DNA from: Galerina marginata
Lineage: Eukaryota; Basidiomycota; Agaricomycetes; Agaricales; Galerinaceae
Assembly (NCBI GenBank): GCA_023014335.1
Contig: JAECYW010000002.1
Span: 4,278,001 to 4,342,000 of the forward strand
Direction: 5' to 3'
DNA length: 64,000 nucleotides
Below are positions 55,215 to 64,000 of this stretch, piece by piece. The translations under genes were made by a program, and so were the position numbers. The notes below the pieces were generated by a model. The model worked only from the letters and a program-made list of their open reading frames with translations, was not told the DNA's origin and searched no databases. Each line of letters begins with the position of its first letter. Within the stretch, counting starts at the first letter, position 1.

Positions 55215-56725
55215 CGCGATGAGGCCGGGCACAGACGACGAACATGCCCAACACGACGTGAGACTGGAGTAGCGTGTCTAGAAAAAGGAAGACGGCAACA
55301 CAAACAACAGGCAGGAGGGAAGTATCCAGGATAAGCAAGTAAGGCGATTCGAACATAGAGTCTAGACGTAATTGTAGGCGAAGAGCGTGTAATTAGTCAC
55401 GTGATCTGAAGCGCGACGACAGAGATGCACCTCGTTGCCGATGGTATCGGTGGTGGTCTCCTTGGAAAAGCTAATAAAATGCTGCAGAGGGCAGTCCCGG
55501 TGCAAACACTTTGGTGGGCTGCTATTAAAAGCGAAGCCGAGACATAACTATAGGAAGGGAGGGGGTAGAGTGCGCTCTGAGAGCTGGAAGCGGGACGTTG
55601 ATGCTATCAAATTGATGAAGACGTTAGGCATAGAGTGAGTGCAAAAAAGTGACGACCTACGTATAAGCGACGTGCGGAAAGAATATGTAAATGCCATCTA
55701 CTGGTCCAAGACTGAATAAGATTCTAAAAAGTGAGGTCACTTCGGTTGCTTAATTTATAAACCAACGACTCACTCCTTCTATTCTTCAGTGTTCCTGAGT
55801 TTAACAGCGTCTCTGAATAAATTTGAAGGAGTTCGGCGTGCCTGAACTTTCATCGACGCGAAGGGCGGGGCGGAAGCAGAGACGATGGATCATTGCAGAG
55901 GGTTATCCCGGTGCAAATACCACATTGAAGACCGACGCTAGTCTCCTGAATCCATTTGAGAGACTGGGACAGAAAGCTTTGGACTGTCTTGGTGGAAAAA
56001 AGGGCAGAACGACGCAGGAGCGAAAGGCCAAGTCGACGCCGTGGGCAGATATCAGAATGCTGCAGAGGGCTATCCCGGTGCAGCAATGCCAATAAAGTGC
56101 CGTGATACCGAAGCCGGAATGGCTGACAAGGAACGAGAGAAAAAAGAAAAGCTGGAGACGACGTTCAGCGACGGAGAAACATGCAACACGCTGACTGCCA
56201 GTGGGAACATGTACCCAGTTGGAAGCAGAGATCTATACAGGTGTAGAAGGCAGCGTAGAGAATAGAGAAATAATACAGAGAACCTGCAAAGGGCTATCCC
56301 GACGCAGGTCCAGCAAAGACGATGTCGGATGGAAGTGTGGTACATATTGGTGCAATGGTGTGTGATTGGTGTGCGAGTCGACAACAAGAGCCAGCGTGTT
56401 TGGCAGAGGAGGTTGAACCAAATAACGTACCTCGCTCTTTCCAGCGTCATCGTCTTAGACTGATCTTGCGTTCTCGCTTCGATGCGAATGTCTACTTTCT
56501 TTGGCCACCCTTCAAAGCACAGCGTTCAGCGGCGATGTTCAACAAGACATTTCTCGGGAAGCCCTTAAAAGTCGCGTTTTATTCGCAACTCACATTTTAG
56601 AATCTACTCGACACAAATCTTTTCGAACTTGAAGGCTGTTAAATTTAGCTGCTCACGACAATGAGGTGGGTTGTGAATTTTTCGTTCTTTTTATCCGAGT
56701 ATTTATATATAATATTATATTGGAC
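55215..56725 (-). repeat. long hairpin-bearing repeat, copy C (inverted)
   Basis: Reverse orientation relative to A and B; the end at 56725 is the TATATAAATAC/TGTCC terminus. Near-identical to A over 55780-56720, more diverged over 55215-55780. Palindromes at 55482-55506, 55892-55917, 56059-56082 and 56283-56307. Confidence 0.82.
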
Positions 56726-57823
56726 AGTACAGTGTGTACTAATCGCACGACGGAAGCTCGAATAGATCTTCTTGTACTCGGCCACGTAGCTGGCAATGTG
56801 GCTCTCGAAGGCAGACTTTGACAGCGCGTGTGTTGACGTGGATGCCGACGGCCTACAAGCTATGGACGGTTCACGCCCTGGCAGCAGAAAGGACAGGCTA
56901 CAGACGGACTCGGCGTCGATAACGATGGCGGAACGTCTGCGACGGGGGGTCTAGCCGAGATGGCAGGCGATTTGCAGTCTCTGTTGACAAAATCGAAGCC
57001 GATTTTCACTGCTAATGACACCGTTAATGGCAAACCTTCAGTACACATCACTCAAGTCCTTCTGAGTTTTCTTCATGGGCAAATAAGTAGCTATTCATGG
57101 CCAACCCACCTTCTCGTTTCACTTGCTATTATTTTTTGCTTTTTCCTATTCTCTTGGTTGATTTACGTACCGAAGTAGGCGTCGTAGCCTCTGCTAAAAG
57201 TAGCTTCAAACCTAAACGTTAATATAGCAGCAACATTCTCTCTCGCATTCCTTACCTGGACGCGCCTCCCAAAAGTTCTCATACCAGAGTACATGTCATT
57301 AATATTAGAACCAGGCATTTCAATCTTGTGCATCAGACATTAATATGTAGAGATCTACTAGATACAAGATAACCTTGTTTTCCTTATTATTGACGCTTTA
57401 TCAAATACCCACAACCGTATTGGTTCTGCTGAATCTACTCCAAGCGTGAGCGCTTTGTTGATTACCAACTATTGAACGGTTGAAAAGAAATCAAAATTGG
57501 CTCAAAAAATTGTACGAACTGTCATAAATTCACCTCGAAAGGGAGGGGAGGAGAACCGAACACAAGTCTGCAGACGGCTTAAGTCTCAGCGGGTTGGGAA
57601 GAGTTTTATATACGCATACGCACGTCCAGCAGTTGAAGTACTACCGCCACTGACGAGAGACCAAGATTAGCAAACAACTTGAAGTTGTGGCAACGGTGTC
57701 ACCAAAGGCAAGGCAGCGAGATATGTAGGTCAACGACCAACGCCAAAACGGAAGATAACAAAGGACGAGGACGGGCAGTGGTGTTTAGGAGGTAGTGGAG
57801 AACAGCATGAAAATGTGAGACGA
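56726..57823. other. spacer with one possible exon
   Basis: An exon-like frame after an acceptor near 56880 reads QKGQATDGLGVDNDGGTSAT, then MAGDLQSLLTKSKPIFTAND and a hydrophobic end (LLVSLAIIFCFFLFSWLIYV) with a stop at 57178, like the tail of a tail-anchored protein. No upstream exons were found. A TATA-like TTTATATAC at 57605 precedes the RING gene. Confidence 0.35.
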
Positions 57824-58664
57824 ATGGGTCGATCGCAAGTCGTTAGTACCTCGCAAACTGAACATGCTTTCTTGGACCAGAATGCGCAAACCGACCCCAC
57901 GATGGGCACAAGGGTCGGATCCACTCACCAAGGCGACAAAGGTCCATTCGACGAGAACGAGGGTCAAGTGAATGCAAAGTACCACCAAGGCATAGGGGTC
58001 TTCATCGACGATATTTCAAGCGTCTTGCAGTGAAGCTCAGGCTTCAAAGATTCTATTGAAAGAAGTACTAGAGAACATATTGCTCGGGGAGCTGGAGGAG
58101 TGTCCAAGGGTTCGCTACAGAAGCTGGAAAGCGGCACGATGGATGCTCTCTTGTCATTGAACGGAGGCCTAATCGATGAGCATCAGATTCAGGCAAGTTT
58201 CTGGACCGCGGTGGAGTGTGGAATTTGCTGCCAAACCATGACTGCTCCTTCCACACAGGTCTCAAGACCTACAATTCGCACAAAAGGCCAGACGATCTCA
58301 GACCATGTGTGGCCACACTTTTTGTGGGGGTTATCTCCACAAGGCCTTTACTACCAGCCTGAAGGACAAGCTCGAAAGTTTCCGTGGCATTCATTGCGCC
58401 AGCAGCCGAAAGATATGCATACCCAAATCTAGACACGAACTCAACCGTCTCTGCGTTCGGCTGTCGAGGAGCATGTTGGTCCCGAAACCGTCTTGCACTT
58501 CCCATGTCCAGAGTGTCGCCAAGCCATCAGGGATAAGCCTGTCCTAACTAAAGGGCTCGAGGCAATGTTTGGGAGCCTGAGGTGCGTATTCGGGGCTGAC
58601 GAGGACGTGGCGGGTGCGAGACGATCAGAGTACCTTATTGGCCTTTTCGTCGACAACGTTTGAC
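57824..58664 (+). pseudogene. RING-finger gene with a stop and a lost zinc ligand
   Basis: The frame from ATG 57824 reads TEHAFLDQNAQTDPTMG, then hits TGA at 58031 and continues in the same frame (GFKDSIERSTREHIARGAGG). Next come MDALLSLNGGLIDEHQIQAS and VECGICCQTMTAP, an intron (gtctca...tctcag), TMCGHTFCGGYLHKAFTTSL and, after a poorly resolved join, VEEHVGPETVLHFPCPECRQ then AIRDKPVLTKGLEAMFGSLR and a stop at 58664. This is a C3HC4 RING (ubiquitin ligase type): CGIC, CGHTFC, CPEC. The sixth ligand, expected three residues after TFC, is Tyr (TAT at 58332) instead of Cys. TGA for CGA and TAT for TGT are both transitions. Probably inactive. Confidence 0.7.
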
Positions 58665-59232
58665 AGTGGTGCAAGGTATACCAAACCCAGCCGTCGATGA
58701 TGACCTAAATAAGACGGCTATGTTCATATTCATCGAATGATCACGAGGCACGTACGGAGTGTATAAGGGGGGGCAGCGGAAGTTCAGTAAGTCGGACAGA
58801 GTATACGCCGGTACGAGCTGCTTCACGAGTTCGAGTTACGGAGGCCAAAAGTTCTAGAAGGTGTAGAAATAGGGGTGCTGTCGAGACAAATGCAGAAGGA
58901 AAAGAGACATAGCTAAGATAGCTTTTGAATCCGCGGCGGAAACAGGCTGAGGCCATGCATGAGGGCAATTAAAGACGATACTGCCAAGCGGAGGACGCTG
59001 GGTTCCACAGGAGGTCTAGAACCGCACGAATAGAGGGCCGGGAAAATCGGAATGGCTCATCAGGAGCACGACGGACCGGAAACGGTGCACAGAAGACAGC
59101 AGAGGGCTGCTCAAGTATAGACGGTGACGTAGAGAAAAGGGTAACGGCACAGAAAGGTTTGCAAAGGGCTATCCCAGTGCAAACAGAGCCAGCATAGAAG
59201 GCGGGGCGACAATAGGTCCGCTGCGAGGTCGC
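58665..59232. other. no gene seen; diverged long-repeat relative begins
   Basis: The sequence from about 59050 is weakly like the inverted long repeats and contains the hairpin at 59156-59184. No supported coding. Confidence 0.4.
59156..59184. other. hairpin motif of the long-repeat type
   Basis: Arms GTTTGCA and TGCAAAC pair perfectly over 7 bp around AAGGGCTATCCCAG. The flanking sequence is largely unrelated to copies A-D. Confidence 0.75.
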
Positions 59233-59545
59233 TCAGTTCTTCGCGACTGACGCCTTCCTGGAGGAGGCCGTCGAATCTAAGCCATGAGTTCGCGGGCGTT
59301 GCAGGCAAAGGAACCTGCTGAGCTCGAAGAGGACGGCGATCAGCGCTGTAGCTGACATCTGTCTGGGGCTAAACTTACGTTCTTTGTCAATAGCGAACGT
59401 GCCCAGGCCTCTATAATGAGAAGTTTTAGACCAAAAGAGGCGAGGAAGAGGTTGAAAAGGCGCCACGCATTCGGTACACACTGCAGTGTATCCCAGGACT
59501 GGAGAGCTCCTGGCCGTCGGTGACCCGCAGCATGTGCATTCCATC
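59233..59545 (-). CDS. short cysteine-motif open frame
   Basis: From an ATG at 59545 the frame reads MECTCCGSPTARSS, then VLGYTAVCTECVAPFQPLPR, TSHYRGLGTFAIDKERKF and LIAVLFELSRFLCLQRPRTH. The CTCCG / CTEC pairs could bind zinc. The composition looks protein-like, but there are no introns or relatives in the window to confirm it. It could be one exon of a longer gene or chance. Confidence 0.35.
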
Positions 59546-59689
59546 GCGCCATCGCGCTTTCCTCGCCGCAGCTCCAGCATACGTTGAAAGTAGGCTCGAG
59601 AGCTTCTGATCCTTACACACGCCCTTAGTGCTGCGCGAGGGGCAAATATTAGCCAAGGGGGGGATTATATGAAGGTACGTACTATGTAT

Positions 59690-60129
59690 GTTGATGCAGC
59701 CAGTAGCACGAGAGCTAAAGGCAGGAAAAGTTGACGACGTGGGCTCTAGCAACGCGGGCCAACCATACTTCGACCTCATCCACAAGCACCTGCTAAGAAA
59801 AGGAAGCACTCCGGCGGCACATTTCTGCCAATAAACGAGTCAGGTTTGCCTATACGCGGGCGATTGAGCCATCCCACTGGCAGTGGTGTTTCCAACACCG
59901 TGACGGCCATGGCACCGCGCCGTTCCCAATCGATCTGTACAACCTGCCTGACCCCATCGAAGTCCTATATGACTTTTACGTCTCGTTTTCAGATGAATTG
60001 GACCGACGGAGTGGTGACGGTGTCCGACAGGATCTTCAACGTTTCCGGATAGACTGGGCCAAATTTGAAGAAGACGCCTTGGATGAAATAGACACGACCT
60101 GCCAACGCGCCCAGAGTTGCTTGAATTGA
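59690..60129 (+). pseudogene. uncharacterised protein fragment with a one-base frameshift
   Basis: Frame one reads MLMQPVARELKAGKVDDVGS then GQPYFDLIHKHLLRKG. One base on, near 59800, the sense continues as EALRRHISANKRVRFAYTRA, EPSHWQWCFQHRDGHGTAPF, DLYNLPDPIEVLYDFYVSFS and RFRIDWAKFEEDALDEIDTT to a stop at 60129. The two parts belong together by composition and junction, so a +1 shift in the AAAAGG run is likely. Family not recognised. Confidence 0.5.
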
Positions 60130-60144
60130 GCGGCATGAATTACG

Positions 60145-60171
60145 TGCTGTAGAGGGTATTTCAGTACAAAC
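60145..60171. other. degenerate hairpin motif
   Basis: The core has decayed (GAGGGTATTTCAG) yet the inner arms are TGTA/TACA, still complementary but different from the usual TGCA/TGCA. Confidence 0.45.
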
Positions 60172-60372
60172 CCGCCAACGAGAAGCTGGAAAACGACACC
60201 GATGATGACGGGCCATCCTTATACTGCCTACAGCCCACCGAATTCTGAGTACGGGAGTGCCAACTATCAAGCTGCCGACTTGCACATGGCAGTGCCTATT
60301 TGGGTTGCCCTCAAATTGACGTTTTGCAGATGATATATTTTTTCGATCCAGCTGGACTGGCGCATATTCGGG

Positions 60373-60401
60373 TGCTGCAGAGGGCTACCCCGGTGCAAAC
60401 A
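60373..60401. other. hairpin motif of the long-repeat type
   Basis: Inner arms TGCA/TGCA plus outer GTG/CAC around GAGGGCTACCCCGG; flanks unrelated to copies A-D. Confidence 0.6.
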
Positions 60402-61109
60402 CGAATGGCTTGTCGGCAGATACAATTCCAACCTTCAGAAGCCATGTAATATATAAGAGGCAATACCATATCGTTGTTAAAGCCTAAAGGGTTGGACCAC
60501 GGGCATGAAGATCAAACTTCAACATGATGAAGGGTTTACGGCTTACAGTTCAAAGGATCAGGAAAAATGGGCAAGAACCGTTACCAGTTTCATGGAGATC
60601 TTGACCAATCCAACCGGGTAAATGTTGCATACCTGGATGCGAAAAGTCTAAGAGAAGAAATATAGTGGAGACTATCCCAACTTCCTGTCCGCTGCTGTTT
60701 CCAGCGAACAGGAGGGAGGGAACACAAGCTGCGGTTAAAGATCCACGTACGGTGTAGCAATATCTGTCAGGTTGCTGCTCAAGCTGGCCATTCGCCTACA
60801 GGCACTCTTCAGGCTATGTCATAACGGCATTGATTGGGAAGTACCATGCATGTCGAAAACATTTCGGCCATAGAAGAGCCCATGGAAAGAGCAGGCAATG
60901 CATCGTCTAGAGTGGCTTGTATACATACATCAGCTTTCGGGCATGATCAGAGGCAAAAAAACCCACTTTCAGATCATTCAACAAGGGAACCGCACATTGG
61001 ACAGATCCGTTACTATCAAACTTCGTTATATACACTACATCCACTATACTAAGTTTTCGTGATTTCCTAAAGTAAAGCATCAGCCTGGTGCGGAGAACAC
61101 TACATGGGC
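60402..61109. other. no recognisable gene
   Basis: Short frames only. No repeat ends seen. Confidence 0.4.
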
Positions 61110-61560
61110 GTACATACCTCACAGATCGGTTAAATCATCCTTGTCAATCACTCGCGTACTGTCCGGTCCAAACTGGAGAGTGCCGTCTTCGTTGAGGTGG
61201 AGATAAAAGACTTGTTGCAACCGTTCCCGACGAGTCGAATTGTCGTTCGAGGTTCGAAAACCGAAAGCCGTGAGGTGTTTGGACGGGCTGCCGCGGTAGA
61301 CACCCTGGCTAGCGAAAACTCAGAGCCGGTCCTGGAAACTAGAGCTTGGACTTACTAAATGACAATGACCCATTCGTGGTCCCCGAAATTGGCCATAATC
61401 TCATCAGAGCGCATTCCTATAGCCGCTACGAACTCGGTGAAGGAAGTGTTGCGAGTGTTGGTTGCTTTGGAAAGGTGATCCCGATAAAAGTGAAGAGTGT
61501 ACTGCATATTGGTGAACTAATCCGAGTTGTATGAGCAAGTAAGCAAACCAAGGAAAGTGA
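61110..61560 (-). CDS. fragment of an uncharacterised protein
   Basis: An exon MQYTLHFYRDHLSKATNTRN then FTEFVAAIGMRSDEIMANFG and DHEWVIVI joins across an intron (gtaagt...cgctag) to YQGVYRGSPSKHLTAFGF, NSTRRERLQQVFYLHLNEDG and LQFGPDSTRVIDKDDLTDL, then gtgagg. The frame is kept across the intron, which supports a real gene. The 5' exons and the 3' end are not resolved. No domain is recognised. Confidence 0.45.
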
Positions 61561-62221
61561 AGCAACATACCAGTGACGATCGTGGTGGCGGTCAAGAACA
61601 AAAGTTCATTGGAGTAACGTAAGTGGTCGGGCTTTTATCGAGTCCTGTCGGGACTGAGGGGCCTGGTCGGAACGTAATGGGAGTAGGCAAGAGAGCGCGG
61701 AGCAAATTAAGGACTTTTGAATGGTTTACCGACTGGTGCTTAAAATTGCTGGCGACCACCCCGTAATTTAATTGGCACTCCGGCGAGCCTAGCTCCCGTG
61801 CCTTCGAGACGCCCGCGATCGTTCACACATTCTTCGCTGCAATATTAAGTGACCCCGGTGTTCAGAAGAATGCACGGCGAGGTTTGGACTGTGCTCTTCG
61901 AGGACGGGCACCTATGTTCAGCGACGAGCGGGTCTGCCATATATTTCTGCTATAGTAAGAAAGGTTCTCGATTGTGGCACGGTTCTCGTCATCGCATAGT
62001 ATAGATATCGACGAAAACGTGAACCATTAAATCATGCCTGACTATCCTATCAGTAGCTCGACAAATAAGTCAAGCCACGAACTCGGTCCTCTGGTCGCAG
62101 TCGCAAAAGCGCTTGCGACGTTCCATGCTTCAGAAATCTTCCGTGTTGCAGACTTCGGCAGCTCTGTCACCGCCGGATTTTCTCCACCTTTATGTTTTCA
62201 TCTGACCTGCTCAGAACCTTC
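61561..62221. other. no recognisable gene
   Basis: Upstream of the fragment at 61110-61560, so it may hold its promoter or 5' exons. No signal that I could support. Confidence 0.35.
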
Positions 62222-63830
62222 AGGCTTGGAGGGAGTCAAGTATTTGTCGTTATCAAATAGCATGGGCCGATCGATATCGCTGTCACCATAATTCCTCCCT
62301 CCGTTCCAAAACTATGACGGAGTTTTTGGAACGTAAGCACTGTTCACTTAGCGGCCGAGTTGAGACTGGAGTAGCGCGTGTAGGAGGGAGAAGAAGGCAA
62401 CCCAAACAGTAGGCAGGAGGCCAGATGCCCTTGATGATAAGCAAGTAAGGCGATTCGAACATAGCCGTTGGCCGGTTGCGCATGACGAGCCTGAGAGCCT
62501 GCACGAATCTAAATTGGTCACTTGATCTGAAGCCCGACGACAAGGCTGCAGCACATTGTCAACAGTAGTAGACGTGGTGCACTCCCTTGGACGGCCAATC
62601 AAGTGCTGCAGAGGGCAGTCCCGGTGCAAACACTTTGGTGGGCCGCTATTAAAAGCGAAGCCGAGACATGACGATAGGAAGGAAGAGTGTGCTCTGAGAG
62701 CTGGAAACGGGACTTTGATGCTATCAAATTTAAGAAGACGTTAGGCATAGAGTGAGTACGAAAAAGTAACGACCTACGTATACAGCGACGCACAGAAAAA
62801 ATATGTAAATGCCATCTACTGGTCCAAGACCGAATAAGATTCTTTCGGTTGCTTAATTTATAAACCAACGACTCACTCCTTCTATTCTTCAGTGTTCCTG
62901 AGTTTAACAGCGTCTCTGAATAAATTTGAAGGAGTTCGGCGTGCCTGAACTTTCATCGACGCGAAGGGCGGAAGCAGAGACGATGGATCATTGCAGAGGG
63001 TTATCCCGGTGCAAATACCACATTGAAGACCGACGCTAGTCTCCTGAATCCATTTGAGAGACTGGGACAGAAAGCTTTGGACTGTCTTGGTGGAAAAAAG
63101 GGCAGAACGACGCAGGAGCGAAAGGCCAAGTCGACGCCGTGGGCAGATATCAGAATGCTGCAGAGGGCTATCCCGGTGCAGCAATGCCAATAAAGTGCCG
63201 TGATACCGAAGCCGGAATGGCTGACAAGGAACGAGAGAAAAAAGAAAAGCTGGAGACGACGTTCAGCGACGGAGAAACATGCAACACGCTGACTGCCAGT
63301 GGGAACATGTACCCAGTTGGAAGCAGAGATCTATACAGGTGTAGAAGGCAGCGTAGAGAATAGAGAAATAATACAGAGAACCTGCAAAGGGCTATCCCGA
63401 CGCAGGTCCAGCAAAGACGATGTCGGATGGAAGTGTGGTACATATTGGTGCAATGGTGTGTGATTGGTGTGCGAGTCGACAACAAGAGCCAGCGTGTTTG
63501 GCAGAGGAGGTTGAACCAAATAATGTACCTCGCTCTTTCCAGCGTCATCGTCTTAGACTGATCTTGCGTTCTCGCTTCGATGCGAATGTCTACTTTCTCT
63601 GGCCACCCTTCAAAGCACAGCGTTCAGCGGCGATGTTCAACAAGACATTTCTCGGGAAGCCCTTGAAAGTCGCGTTTTATTCGCAACTCACATTTTGCAA
63701 ACCAACTTGACGTACATTTTTTCCGAGACTTGAGCGCTTGCAGTTAGCTACTCATGTCAGCGAGGTTGGCTATGGTTTTTTGGCTTTTGTCTCAATGCTT
63801 ATACACCCTCATTTCAAGTACCCTCAGCTG
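62222..63830 (-). repeat. long hairpin-bearing repeat, copy D (inverted)
   Basis: Matches copy A from about 62222 (the CCCTCCAAGCCT end) to 63700. From 63700 to about 63830 it keeps only weak similarity to the TATA end of the other copies, so this end is diverged. Near-identical to A and C over 62600-63700. Palindromes at 62605-62629, 62992-63017, 63158-63181 and 63382-63406. Confidence 0.8.
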
Positions 63831-64000
63831 TAGGCCCTCTCATCCGGCAACCTCCACCTCATCCTCCTGGTTCTTGCTAAACACTCCCTGTTGGATACAC
63901 AGCGCGCCGGTCGAATGTTACCCTGGGATCGGCAGGGTAGATATGTCGCTCCACGGAAATTGCTCTGTAAGTATTTCTTCACAACAAAGTGCCATCATAT
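63831..64000. other. window edge, nothing supported
   Basis: A 7-bp hairpin TACCCTG/CAGGGTA lies at 63919-63939; no gene is visible before the window ends. Confidence 0.35.

Noticed and set aside
63919..63939. 7-bp hairpin near the window edge as another member of the hairpin family
   Set aside because: Arms and loop do not fit the GGG-CTAT-CCC layout; chance is likely.
1..64000. CRISPR arrays, rRNA genes, bacterial operons
   Set aside because: None seen; intron structure and protein families are fungal.

Overview
The window looks like nuclear DNA of a filamentous basidiomycete, most likely an Agaricomycete. Reading frames are broken by many short introns of about 45-65 nt with GT...AG borders. 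The recognisable proteins include large lineage-expanded families of unknown function known from mushroom genomes, a Tnp2-type transposase relic, and a fatty-acid-synthase fragment in which the beta end runs directly into the alpha start. There is nothing prokaryotic: no operons, no CRISPR array, no rRNA or true tRNA genes. I cannot name the species. Exon borders were read by eye, so most gene coordinates are envelopes.

This is a gene-poor, duplication-rich accessory region. 0-5 kb: a small gene with a GEPGRP motif (minus) and a WD40 gene (plus), then a textbook 857-bp Mutator-like non-autonomous element with a 9-bp target duplication. 7-8.3 kb: a second non-autonomous DNA transposon with a decayed tRNA-like segment inside it. 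10-16 kb: two members of a family marked by the string GMSSDES (one broken). 17-21.6 kb: a broken copy of the WD40 gene carrying a 237-bp MITE, then a gene for a nuclease-like plus kinase-like protein whose two catalytic aspartates are alanine. 22-24.7 kb: relics of a Tnp2 transposase and of fatty acid synthase. 27-29 kb: a third, apparently intact GMSSDES gene. 29-42 kb: two copies of a 1.2-1.65 kb repeat, a RING-like gene, two genes of unknown function, and a relic of the nucleoporin Nup188. 43.8-53 kb is the richest stretch: a second GEPGRP gene, a third WD40 gene, two unknown genes, and a protein of about 1,100 residues that seems intact. 53.5-64 kb: a second copy of the RING-like gene and its flank, two more copies of the long repeat, a damaged true RING-finger gene, and fragments of unknown genes.

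The genes do not form a pathway. What links them is the process: segmental duplication, MITE insertion, and capture of intron-containing pieces of host genes (FAS, Nup188) followed by decay. The most novel signal is a short imperfect palindrome, core GGGCTATCCC flanked by arms such as TGCTGCA/TGCAGCA. It recurs every 150-400 bp through the long repeats and survives in diverged relatives at 36.2, 59.2, 60.1 and 60.4 kb. Its arms change in step (GCTGCA/TGCAGC, ACCTGC/GCAGGT, GTTTGCA/TGCAAAC, TGTA/TACA), which suggests selection on a hairpin or dyad rather than on a protein.
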